DNA of 64,000 nt from Calditrichota bacterium (GTDB lineage Bacteria > Zhuqueibacterota > JdFR-76 > BMS3Abin05). The translations under genes and the position numbers were made by a program. The notes under the pieces were generated by a model. It was not told the DNA's origin. It saw only the letters and a program-made list of their open reading frames with translations, and made no database searches. Of the stretch, positions 27,279-35,089 are shown in pieces; position 1 is the first letter of the stretch, and each line of letters opens with the position of its first letter. The DNA lies in the NCBI GenBank assembly GCA_013151735.1, contig JAADHR010000073.1:1-64000 (forward strand). Direction: 5' to 3'.

Positions 27279-27576
27279 TACCGATCGTGAAAAACATTTG
27301 CCCGTCACAGGTGCGGCTGCACTAACATACGATCCCGAAAGAGATGAAGCTCCCCGCATAATTGCCCGGGGGAGAGGGGTACTGGCTGAAAAAATTATCG
27401 ACGAGGCAAGGAAAAACGGAATTCCCCTGATTGAAGACCGAATGTTATTTGAAATCCTGTACCAATTGGAGATAGGCTCTGAAATACCGGCCACTATTTA
27501 TGAACCTGTGGCAAAAATATTAACGTTTATTTACACGATGTATCAAAAACAGAATAAAAAGAGCGGAGAGTTTTGA
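27265..27576 (+). CDS. free-standing FlhB C-terminal domain protein (FhlB/YlqH-like)
   Basis: A 103-residue protein matching only the C-terminal cytoplasmic domain of FlhB: AAALTYDPERDEAPRIIARG, AEKIIDEARKNGIPLIED and YQLEIGSEIPATIYEPVAKI. The NPTH autocleavage site of FlhB is absent, as in FhlB/YlqH proteins. The full-length flhB is at 12605. The ATG at 27265 overlaps the preceding gene by 14 bases and has GAGGGA 4 bases upstream. FhlB can functionally replace the FlhB fragment in other bacteria, so this may be a modulator of export specificity. Confidence 0.9.
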   Translation: MSTIDTDREKHLPVTGAAALTYDPERDEAPRIIARGRGVLAEKIIDEARKNGIPLIEDRMLFEILYQLEIGSEIPATIYEPVAKILTFIYTMYQKQNKKSGEF

Positions 27577-28037
27577 TGAAATATGGCGGTGGGGATAAGA
27601 AATGCGTCCAATCCATCAAAATTGAGTTTGACGGAAGTCCGGAATTATTGAGAGTTGTGCGGGCCTGCATTTCCGAATTTGGCTTAAATAGGGGATTTAA
27701 TTCACAGGAAATTTACGACATGAATTTATCGGTTAATGAGGTTTGTGCCAATATTATGGAGCATGTGTACGGCTGGGACGCGGAATCAAAAATTACAATA
27801 CGCATTAAAGCCGACGCCGAGGGCATCACCATTTGGGTGAGAGACTACGGTGAATCAAAGGACCCGACGCAATTTAAATCCAGGAATTTGAATGAGATGG
27901 AGGGAAGCGGACTCGGTATATTCTTGGTCAACGAACTCATGGATGAGGTTCAATACAACAATGAAATAAACGAGGGAAATGAGATTATCATGAAAAAATA
28001 CCATGGTCGAGGAATGGAGGAAATGAATGAAATATAA
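27576..28037 (+). CDS. RsbW/SpoIIAB-like serine kinase (anti-sigma type)
   Basis: A 153-residue HATPase_c_2 protein, the kinase part of a partner-switching module. The N box reads NLSVNEVCANIMEHVYG, the nucleotide pocket WVRDYGES, and the glycine-rich lid EGSGLGIFLVNELMD. In known systems such kinases bind a sigma factor or effector and are released when the STAS partner is dephosphorylated. The STAS gene follows, overlapping by 11 bases. Its start overlaps the fhlB-like stop (ATGA). Its target here is unknown. Confidence 0.93.
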   Translation: MKYGGGDKKCVQSIKIEFDGSPELLRVVRACISEFGLNRGFNSQEIYDMNLSVNEVCANIMEHVYGWDAESKITIRIKADAEGITIWVRDYGESKDPTQFKSRNLNEMEGSGLGIFLVNELMDEVQYNNEINEGNEIIMKKYHGRGMEEMNEI

Positions 28038-28362
28038 CATTCAAAGGCAGGGAGATGTTGTTGTGTTAGTTCCTGAGGGAGAATTGGATGTCTCAAATGT
28101 ACCGGAATTACAAAACGCGTTTGAAAAAATCTTGGGAGAGGGGTACACAAAGGTTGTCATTGATTTAAGCAAGGTGACGTACATGGATAGTTCGGCGCTT
28201 GGGGTTTTGGTGAATGGTTTGAAAGAGCTTCGCAAAAAAAACGGCATGCTAAAAATTGCCAATCTCAATGGAAATGTGGAACGCATTTTCCAGTTAACAC
28301 GGCTTATTAAGTTTTTTGAAACCTATCCAACGACCGAAGAAGCAGCGCTGTCATTGGGTTAG
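28027..28362 (+). CDS. STAS-domain anti-anti-sigma protein (SpoIIAA/RsbV-like)
   Basis: A 111-residue STAS protein. The phosphorylation motif YMDSSALGVLVN carries S55-S56, equivalent to the serine phosphorylated by RsbW-type kinases. It overlaps the kinase gene and has GGAGG shortly upstream of its ATG, typical of a partner-switching pair. No PP2C phosphatase (RsbU/SpoIIE type) is present in the window, so the dephosphorylating input must lie elsewhere. Confidence 0.94.
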   Translation: MKYNIQRQGDVVVLVPEGELDVSNVPELQNAFEKILGEGYTKVVIDLSKVTYMDSSALGVLVNGLKELRKKNGMLKIANLNGNVERIFQLTRLIKFFETYPTTEEAALSLG

Positions 28363-28395
28363 TCGGTTTTGAATGTAATCGGAAGAGGAAAGCAA

Positions 28396-28869
28396 ATGGA
28401 ACTCGTATTAAAAGATTGGTCGTATGATTGGAATGAGAATACCCTGCTCCAATCGGATGATTGGACAGAGTCGTTTTTTGAAGAAATGGTTCATGGGGTT
28501 CGGAATGAGGTGGGATTTCAGTGGATTTCTCTCTATTGGGTTCGGGACAGAGATGGCTCATTGATGGAAGTTGGTATTACCGAACACGGATTTAACATGA
28601 TTAACGATATCCAGTTTGAAAATGGTAATGGGTTGGCGGGTTGGGTTGCAAAATATCAACGTCCCATTGTCTTGCGTCACGTACATCGCGGCCAGCGCTT
28701 TCGAAGCAATCCCATTAAATCGTTTATGTGCGTTCCCATCATTTGGGAAGGAAAAACGAAGGGTGTGGTAAATCTGGGACACATCAGACCCAACCACTAT
28801 TCAGACAGAAGTCTTAAAAAACTGCTTGCCTATTTTGAACTATTTTTTACGAAGAGGATTTTGGAGTAA
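28396..28869 (+). CDS. GAF-domain protein
   Basis: A 157-residue single-domain protein with GAF features: FEEMVHGVRNEVGFQWISLY at the N-terminus, NGLAGWVAKYQRPIVL in the middle and FMCVPIIWEGKTKGVVNLGH toward the end. It has no output domain and could sense a small ligand for the neighbouring signalling proteins. The ATG at 28396 has GAGGAAA upstream; a TTG at 28369 would add nine residues. The stop overlaps the next start by one base. Confidence 0.8.
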   Translation: MELVLKDWSYDWNENTLLQSDDWTESFFEEMVHGVRNEVGFQWISLYWVRDRDGSLMEVGITEHGFNMINDIQFENGNGLAGWVAKYQRPIVLRHVHRGQRFRSNPIKSFMCVPIIWEGKTKGVVNLGHIRPNHYSDRSLKKLLAYFELFFTKRILE

Positions 28870-29942
28870 TGCTGGGCAATAGGAAAATTCTGCTTATTGA
28901 TGATAATCCTGAAATCCACATGATGATGCGCATTATTTTGCGCCAGAATGGATATCAGCTTTTTTCGGCCTATAATGGCGAAGAGGGATTGACGAAAATC
29001 ACAGAGGTGAATCCTGATGTTATTATTCTGGATTATATGATGCCCAAAATAAGCGGGGAACAGGTATTTGAAACCTTCATTACCGATGAAAAATATGCAA
29101 ACTATCAGCACATTCCTGTTCTCATGCTGACGGCCCGGACAGAGAATCGCCTGCGCCGTCAGGAATTTTTGGAAAAGGGGCTTTACGGTTACCTGACCAA
29201 ACCCTTTGGCATGCGGGAACTGGTTGAAATTATTGATTCTACTTTGCAAAAGGCCAGGGATTTCAGGCAGCAGCGGAATCTGTTCAAGGTCACCAAAGAG
29301 GCAAAAGATTTTCTTGAAGATTTGGTGGAATCCATTCCGGATGCTATTTTTATTGTCAACCAGGAGTTCAAAATCACCTATTTTAAACGGTGTTTCTCCG
29401 GCATTTTGGGCCTTTCTGAGAAGGATGTTTTGGGAAAGGACTTCAGACAACTTGTCCACAACGATTCTCTTCGGTCAGTGAGTGACCTGTTGGAAGGAAA
29501 GAAAGAAAAGAATCAGATGGTTGAAGTGGTGCTGAAAACGGCAACCGGAGAGGGTGTACCGTTCTACATTACAATTACCCAAATGAAAAATGAAAACCAA
29601 AAGAAAATTGGAAGCCTGATTGTGGCTACCGATATTTCGGATTTAAAAAAATTGCAGGAGAAAATTATTCAGCAAGAAAAAGCGGCCATGTTTATGGAAA
29701 CAGCGGTTGCAGTCAATCACGAAATAAACAATCCTCTGGCGCCCATTCTCGGAAATGCGCAGCTCCTTCTCAAAGACAAAGACAAACTGGATGCAGTTTC
29801 TGTTAAGCGGCTTAAAGCCATTGAACGAAATGCCCACCGCATTTTTGAAATTACCCAAAAACTGCGGAAAATCAAGGATCCTGTCAGCACAGAATATTTG
29901 GGAGAAACCAAAATGCTCGATCTCAAGGAATCTCTGAAATAG
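28869..29942 (+). CDS. receiver-PAS-phosphoacceptor protein lacking the ATPase domain
   Basis: A 357-residue protein with a receiver (D55 in IILDYMMPKISG), a PAS domain (~residues 150-260, starting LVESIPDAIFIVNQ), and a HisKA-type dimerisation helix pair with H284 in VAVNHEINNPLAPILG. It stops about 70 residues later, without N, G1 or G2 boxes of a HATPase. The end MLDLKESLK is followed by a clean stop and no kinase-like reading frame continues, so it does not look like a fresh truncation. It may be a phospho-histidine relay or a scaffold using another kinase's ATPase. Confidence 0.85.
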   Translation: MLGNRKILLIDDNPEIHMMMRIILRQNGYQLFSAYNGEEGLTKITEVNPDVIILDYMMPKISGEQVFETFITDEKYANYQHIPVLMLTARTENRLRRQEFLEKGLYGYLTKPFGMRELVEIIDSTLQKARDFRQQRNLFKVTKEAKDFLEDLVESIPDAIFIVNQEFKITYFKRCFSGILGLSEKDVLGKDFRQLVHNDSLRSVSDLLEGKKEKNQMVEVVLKTATGEGVPFYITITQMKNENQKKIGSLIVATDISDLKKLQEKIIQQEKAAMFMETAVAVNHEINNPLAPILGNAQLLLKDKDKLDAVSVKRLKAIERNAHRIFEITQKLRKIKDPVSTEYLGETKMLDLKESLK

Positions 29943-30069
29943 GAAAAAAGCGCCCCATAATGGGCCCCAAACGGAAAATCTTGCCTACGAATTTCCTTTC
30001 TGGATAATTTCATAAATCACAACTTCAATATTAACAAGAAATAATAATTCCATCCTCATAATAATATTT

Positions 30070-30085
30070 TGGCACGCCTGTTGCT
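30070..30085 (+). promoter_or_regulatory. sigma-54 (RpoN) promoter for flgF-flgG
   Basis: TGGCACG at 30070-30076, four bases, then TTGCT at 30081-30085 is a perfect match to the -24/-12 consensus, with GG and GC 10 bases apart. It lies 54 bases before the flgF start. No sigma-54 activator gene is seen in the window. Confidence 0.88.
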
Positions 30086-30138
30086 CTAATCCGATACGGA
30101 CGGTGACAATCACCTCAATAGAATAAGGATAACGTTTT

Positions 30139-30870
30139 ATGATCAGAGGACTTTACATTTCAGCAGCCGGTATGCTGCCACAAGACATGGAGCAGGAGGT
30201 TGCCGCAAATAATTTGGCCAATATCAATACAACCGGTTATAAAAAGGATGCGGTTCACTTTAAGCGTCTTTTGGATGAACGGCTTTCCCTCGATTCACTT
30301 CACGGCGGGGAAAGCGATGTGTCCAATTCCGAAGAAACCCTGATTAATTTTTCCCAGGGTGAGCTTCAGCCCACCGATGTCAAAACAGACCTGGCCATTG
30401 ATGGCGACGGCTTTTTTTCCATTGAAACACCTGACGGCGTGCGTTTTACCCGTGATGGAAACTTTACATTGAATGAAGAAAATCAATTGGTAACGAAAAG
30501 CGGAAACCCCGTCCTGGGGGAATCCGGCCCCATTCAGCTCTTTGATGGAGATTTTGAAGTCAAACAAAACGGGGATATTTTTCAGAACGGGAATTTGGTT
30601 GATCGATTGAGCATCGTAACGTTTCCCAGGCCGCTGCCGCTTAAAAAGGCGGGAGAAGGTCTGTTTGAACTGACCGTGCCCAGTATTCATCCACAGGAAT
30701 CGGAGCACTTTACCGTACAGCAGGGGTTTTTGGAAGGATCCAATGTAAATGCCATCTCGGAGATGGTGAAGATGATTACGATCGACAAAAGTTTCCAGGC
30801 CGGACAGAAGGCCATTCAGGCCCAGAACGAAACGCTTGGAAAGCTCATTAACCAGACGGCTCGATATTAA
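30139..30870 (+). CDS. flgF: flagellar rod protein FlgF
   Basis: A 243-residue proximal rod protein. N-terminal signature EVAANNLANINTTGYKKD and C-terminal NVNAISEMVKMITIDKSFQ are typical of rod/hook family. Its shorter size and order before flgG support FlgF. It is the first gene after a clear sigma-54 promoter. Ribosome binding site AAGGA lies about 10 bases before the ATG. Confidence 0.92.
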   Translation: MIRGLYISAAGMLPQDMEQEVAANNLANINTTGYKKDAVHFKRLLDERLSLDSLHGGESDVSNSEETLINFSQGELQPTDVKTDLAIDGDGFFSIETPDGVRFTRDGNFTLNEENQLVTKSGNPVLGESGPIQLFDGDFEVKQNGDIFQNGNLVDRLSIVTFPRPLPLKKAGEGLFELTVPSIHPQESEHFTVQQGFLEGSNVNAISEMVKMITIDKSFQAGQKAIQAQNETLGKLINQTARY

Positions 30871-30884
30871 TTTGTGCGTTATAA

Positions 30885-30919
30885 TTCATTTTCCACTTTC
30901 AAAAAAAGCGGAAAATGAA
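30885..30919 (+). other. long hairpin between flgF and flgG
   Basis: TTCATTTTCC (30885-30894) pairs perfectly with GGAAAATGAA (30910-30919); after one mismatch a further CTTT/AAAG pair extends the stem. There is no T-run, so it is probably not a terminator. It may be an mRNA processing or stability element. Confidence 0.5.
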
Positions 30920-30985
30920 GGTACCCCATAAAATGTTAAAATCGTTACACAAAATCCGTCAACGGCGGAATAGGAGGTTTCTCAC

Positions 30986-31774
30986 ATGATTCGTTCACTT
31001 CGAACAGCGGCTACGGGAATGTATGCCCAGGAAATGGTTGTTGATGTGATTTCGAACAACCTGGCCAATTTGAATACAACAGGTTTCAAGAAAAGCAAGG
31101 TTGAATTTCAGGACTTGCTGTATCAAACCATTCAAAATCCGGGCGCCTCAACCAATGGGAGCGCGGCTCCCACATCGGAAATACAAATCGGGCACGGAAC
31201 AAAACCCGTGTCTGTACTCAAAATATTCTCTCAGGGCGATGTGAGTCCCACGGATAATCCCCTGGATTTGGCCATTGACGGCGAGGGTTTTTTCAAGGTT
31301 CAGATGCCCGACGGACGCATCACGTACACACGGGATGGCACATTCAAGATATCGGCCGACGGACGGCTGGTGACGTCCGATGGATACGTACTCGATCCCG
31401 AAATATCCCTTCCTGAAAATACAACCGGCGTCAACATCAGTTCCGAGGGGGTGATTAGTGCTCAGGTTGTTGGTGAAACGGAGCCCGAAGTGCTGGGTCA
31501 AATTGAATTGGCCAAATTTGTAAATCCTGCCGGTCTGAAAAATATTGGGCGTAACCTGTTTGAAGAAACCGGCGCCTCCGGCGCGCCCCAATACGGCACT
31601 CCCGATTCAGATGGCTTTGGACGCGTTCTTCAGGGATATATTGAAACCTCCAACGTCGACGTCGTTCAGGAAATGGTCAATATGATCGTTGCGCAGCGGG
31701 CCTACGAAATCAATTCAAAAGCCATTAAAACATCAGAAGAAATGCTGACCATGGCGAACAATTTAAAACGATAA
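30986..31774 (+). CDS. flgG: flagellar distal rod protein FlgG
   Basis: A 262-residue distal rod protein, the normal length. N-terminus MIRSLRTAATGMYAQEM with VISNNLANLNTTGFKKSK, and C-terminus NVDVVQEMVNMIVAQRAYE and MLTMANNLKR are diagnostic. TAGGAGGTT lies 9 bases before the ATG. It is followed by flgA. Confidence 0.96.
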   Translation: MIRSLRTAATGMYAQEMVVDVISNNLANLNTTGFKKSKVEFQDLLYQTIQNPGASTNGSAAPTSEIQIGHGTKPVSVLKIFSQGDVSPTDNPLDLAIDGEGFFKVQMPDGRITYTRDGTFKISADGRLVTSDGYVLDPEISLPENTTGVNISSEGVISAQVVGETEPEVLGQIELAKFVNPAGLKNIGRNLFEETGASGAPQYGTPDSDGFGRVLQGYIETSNVDVVQEMVNMIVAQRAYEINSKAIKTSEEMLTMANNLKR

Positions 31775-31792
31775 TTGAAAAAGGGTGACGGA

Positions 31793-32554
31793 ATGAAAAG
31801 GAGAACCATTTTTGCGGCGGCATTAATCGGATTGATTTTATTGGGTACGACCCATATCCGGGCACAGGAAAACGGGGATTACGCCGATGTTATCTTGTCA
31901 AAAAGTGGTAATTTGGTAACCCTCAGTCCCAAAATTATTCACGATCGAATTGAGATGTACATCCTGGAAAATTACAAGGAGAATCATGACGATATTGTCA
32001 TTGAATGCCAGAACTTTCCCACGGACATCATGGTTCGCAGCAACGACTGGGATGTGAAGATCGATCCAAAATACGGGGCGATTAAAAACGGAAGCAATCT
32101 TCTGGATGTGACGGTCTATTCCCTGGGCGGCGTGTACAAAGAATTCAGCACAATTGCCCGTGTGAAAACCTTTGATCAGGTTGTTGTGGCCAAACGCATG
32201 CTGGACCGGCATCAGAAGATTACCGAAGACGATATTCAGATTCAGCGTGTAGAAACCACCCAATTTAGACGGCACTTTTTTCGAAGAGATGAGGCCATTG
32301 TGGGGCATCGGACGCGTCAGATTATCCAGAAGGGAAAGGTGATTTTTGCCAATATGGTGGAATTACCCCCGGTGGTCAAGCGGGGTGATGTCGTGAAGAT
32401 CAAGATTATTCTGAAGAACGTTGAGGTTACGGCGCTTGGACAGGCGTTAGAAGATGGCCGTTTAGGACAGACCATTCACGTGAAAAATATCTCGTCCGGA
32501 AAACGCCTTCAGGCCAAGGTTATTAATGAAAAAACAGTGAAGGTCTTGCTTTGA
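31793..32554 (+). CDS. flgA: P-ring assembly chaperone FlgA
   Basis: FlgA helps FlgI assemble into the periplasmic P ring. It has a signal peptide (residues 1-25, ending HIRAQ) and a C-terminal SAF domain (VVVAKRMLDRHQKITEDDIQ, TRQIIQKGKVIFANMV) with the expected ending KRLQAKVINEKTVKVLL. 253 residues from the ATG at 31793. The stop overlaps flgH coding context by 4 bases when the TTG at 32551 is considered. Confidence 0.94.
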   Translation: MKRRTIFAAALIGLILLGTTHIRAQENGDYADVILSKSGNLVTLSPKIIHDRIEMYILENYKENHDDIVIECQNFPTDIMVRSNDWDVKIDPKYGAIKNGSNLLDVTVYSLGGVYKEFSTIARVKTFDQVVVAKRMLDRHQKITEDDIQIQRVETTQFRRHFFRRDEAIVGHRTRQIIQKGKVIFANMVELPPVVKRGDVVKIKIILKNVEVTALGQALEDGRLGQTIHVKNISSGKRLQAKVINEKTVKVLL

Positions 32555-32571
32555 AAAGGAGAACACGTTTC

Positions 32572-33144
32572 ATGAACAGAATGACGGTGATCCTCGCTTT
32601 TTTCAGTCTGTTTGGTCTGGGATTTTCACAAGCGTACAGTCAACCGCAATCCCTTTTTGCCGATTACAAGGCCCACAGTGTGGGCGACATTGTAACGATC
32701 TACATTGTTGAGTTTTCCACAGCCAGCAATACCGCTTCTTCCAAAACAGACAATTCCAATAAATCGGGTCTGACTTCCGGCGGAGGAACGGGGGCTCTCA
32801 AATTCCTGCCCCTTTTTGGCGCCGATCTGTCCTATGGAAACACATTTAGCGGAAAAGGGGAAACCAGCCAAAGGGGACAGCTTAAGGCCAAAATGAGTGC
32901 AAAAATTGTCAGCCAGTCACCGAACGGCTCCCTTAAAATCGAAGGGAAGAAAGTCGTTGAAATCAATGGCGATAAACAGATTACGGTTTTGACCGGGTGG
33001 ATCCGTCCGGAAGATATTTCGACGGATAATGTGGTATATTCCTACAATATTGCGGATGCACAAATTTCCTACCAGGGGAAGGGCGTGGTGAACGCCGCTC
33101 AAAAACCCGGGTGGATAACCAAACTAATCAATTGGGTGTTTTAA
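32572..33144 (+). CDS. flgH: flagellar L-ring protein FlgH
   Basis: FlgH builds the outer-membrane L ring. Family motifs are SLFADYKAHSVGDIVTIYIVE, shortened to LFADYKAHSVGDIVTIYI, and WIRPEDISTDNVVYSYNIAD with GKGVVNAAQKPGW at the end. It has a signal peptide but no cysteine at the cleavage region, so it is not an obvious lipoprotein, unlike the enteric FlgH. The ATG at 32572 has AAAGGAG ~10 bases upstream. 190 residues. Confidence 0.94.
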   Translation: MNRMTVILAFFSLFGLGFSQAYSQPQSLFADYKAHSVGDIVTIYIVEFSTASNTASSKTDNSNKSGLTSGGGTGALKFLPLFGADLSYGNTFSGKGETSQRGQLKAKMSAKIVSQSPNGSLKIEGKKVVEINGDKQITVLTGWIRPEDISTDNVVYSYNIADAQISYQGKGVVNAAQKPGWITKLINWVF

Positions 33145-34247
33145 TGATGCAGCGTCTTTTGGCACTTGTTCTGATTCTTTTATCCCTGCCGTCGCTTGCG
33201 GCGGTGCGCCTGAAGGATATGGCCCAGATTGAAAATATCTCCAAAAAGCAGGTTATTGGATACGGGCTGGTGGTGGGACTGGATGGAAGCGGCGATTCCA
33301 GGCGCTCGTTAATGGCCAATCAATCACTTAAGAACATGGTGAAACACTTTGGGTTAACGCTTCCGAATACGGTCCCCATGCGGGTCAAAAATGTGGCGGC
33401 CGTGATGGTTACGGCCGAAATATCTCCGTTTCTGAAAAAGGGAAACTCCTTCGATGTGCAGGTGTCGTCGATGGGGGACGCCAAAAGCCTGGAAGGGGGC
33501 ATTCTTTTATTAACCCCCCTTATCGGGAACGACCAGCAGGTCTACGGGCATGCACAGGGAGCGATTTCAATTGGCGGGTTCAATATCGAGACCAATGGAG
33601 GGGAAAAAATCCGGCAAAATTATGCTCTGGTGGGGCGGATTCCGGGAGGCGGAATTCTTCAAAAGGATCTGGGTACCCAATTTTCACCCGATTCGGTGCT
33701 TTACCTGTCTTTACGGGAGCCCGATTTCACAACCGCTTTTCGCGCCGCTCAGGCAATCAATCAGGCTTTCAGAAGTCAAATTGCTCAGGCAACTGATGCG
33801 GGTCACATTAAAATCAGAATTCCCCCGCAAATGAAGACAGAGGGGGGGCGTGTTCAATTCATGGCCAGATTGGAAGAAGTGGAAGTGACGCCGGATGAAT
33901 TTGCGCGGGTAGTCGTCAACGAACGGACGGGGACAATTGTGGTAGGGGCCAATGTAACCATCTCGCAGGTGGCGATTTCTCACGGGAATCTGAGTGTGGA
34001 GGTGTCTGCCCAGCCGGTTATTTCACAGCCAGCCCCCTTTTCGAGGGGACAAACCGTTGTGGTTCCGCAAACCCAGACGCAGGTTAATGTGCAGGATTCC
34101 AAATTAACGGTCGTAAACCAAACGGCCAGTATTCAGGATCTGGCCAAGGCGCTGAATGCCCTGGGGGTGACTCCCCGCGATATGATTGCCATCTTTCAGG
34201 CACTGAAAGAAGCGGGCGCTCTTAAGGCCGAACTGGTCATTATGTGA
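33144..34247 (+). CDS. flgI: flagellar P-ring protein FlgI
   Basis: FlgI forms the periplasmic P ring. A signal peptide (LALVLILLSLPSLAAVRLKD) is followed by the family motif QVIGYGLVVGLDGSGD and C-terminal VTPRDMIAIFQALKEAGAL. 367-368 residues depending on which of two adjacent ATGs (33144, 33147) is used. The first ATG overlaps the flgH stop by one base (TAATG), supporting this start. Confidence 0.96.
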   Translation: MMQRLLALVLILLSLPSLAAVRLKDMAQIENISKKQVIGYGLVVGLDGSGDSRRSLMANQSLKNMVKHFGLTLPNTVPMRVKNVAAVMVTAEISPFLKKGNSFDVQVSSMGDAKSLEGGILLLTPLIGNDQQVYGHAQGAISIGGFNIETNGGEKIRQNYALVGRIPGGGILQKDLGTQFSPDSVLYLSLREPDFTTAFRAAQAINQAFRSQIAQATDAGHIKIRIPPQMKTEGGRVQFMARLEEVEVTPDEFARVVVNERTGTIVVGANVTISQVAISHGNLSVEVSAQPVISQPAPFSRGQTVVVPQTQTQVNVQDSKLTVVNQTASIQDLAKALNALGVTPRDMIAIFQALKEAGALKAELVIM

Positions 34248-34284
34248 AGTGCAGGTTTATCTTGTTAAACAATGGATTCAATGC

Positions 34285-35070
34285 ATGAAAACGATCGATC
34301 CAATTAAATTACACAGCCTGTCACAATCGATTAAAACCGACCCGCAAAAGAAACAGGCCGAGCTGAAAAAAGCTGCCAAGGAATTTGAATCCTTGTTCTT
34401 GAATTACATGCTTAAAACCATGAGAGAGACCGTGCCAAAGGGAGGCTTATTCAAAGAGGGAGTTGCCAACGATATCTACACCTCGATGTTTGATTCTTAC
34501 CTTTCCGAAAAGGCTTCCGCTCACCAGAGCATGGGATTGGCAAACATGATTTACAAACAATTATCCGGGAGGCTGCACATGAATCCGGAAGAAATCAAAA
34601 CGGACAAGACCATGAAATCCATCCAAACAAAAGGACACCAGGTACGGGACTTCAAAAAGCTGTCGGTACCGGAACGTTTTCGGAAGCTGGATCCCATCAT
34701 TCAAAAAGCGGGCAAAACATTTGGCGTGGACCCCGATCTCATTCGTTCCGTCATTTACCACGAGTCGGGCCTAAACCCGGAAGCCGTTTCTCCAAGCGGG
34801 GCAAAGGGGCTTATGCAATTAATGGACACCACCGCCAGTGAGATGGGTGTGAAAAATATCTGGGACCCGGTCGAAAATATTTTTGGAGGGACGCGCTATC
34901 TGAAGTCACTGCTTAACCGTTTCGGAGGCGACGAGGTTCTGGCGCTGGCGTCCTACAATGCCGGCCCGGGTAACGTGGAAAAATATCGCGGCGTTCCGCC
35001 ATTTGCCGAAACCAAACAATACGTAAAACGCGTGATGCAAGGCTATTTGGCATTTAAACTGAACCGTTAA
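34285..35070 (+). CDS. flgJ: FlgJ-type rod-binding protein fused to an SLT lytic transglycosylase
   Basis: Two domains: an N-terminal FlgJ rod-cap domain (ELKKAAKEFESLFLNYMLKTM and IYTSMFDSYLSEKAS, residues ~25-90) and a C-terminal soluble lytic transglycosylase domain (catalytic E160 in IYHESGLNPEAVSP, then SGAKGLMQLM and ALASYNAGPGNVEKY). It should open peptidoglycan for the rod. Enteric FlgJ has a glucosaminidase-type domain here instead. 261 residues from the ATG at 34285; a GTG at 34249 would add 12 residues. Confidence 0.93.
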   Translation: MKTIDPIKLHSLSQSIKTDPQKKQAELKKAAKEFESLFLNYMLKTMRETVPKGGLFKEGVANDIYTSMFDSYLSEKASAHQSMGLANMIYKQLSGRLHMNPEEIKTDKTMKSIQTKGHQVRDFKKLSVPERFRKLDPIIQKAGKTFGVDPDLIRSVIYHESGLNPEAVSPSGAKGLMQLMDTTASEMGVKNIWDPVENIFGGTRYLKSLLNRFGGDEVLALASYNAGPGNVEKYRGVPPFAETKQYVKRVMQGYLAFKLNR

Positions 35071-35089
35071 TGAATTTAACAGGTGCCTT

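Noticed and set aside
29947-29967. Terminator after the receiver-PAS-phosphoacceptor gene (GCCC/GGGC)
   Set aside because: Stem too short and no T-run.
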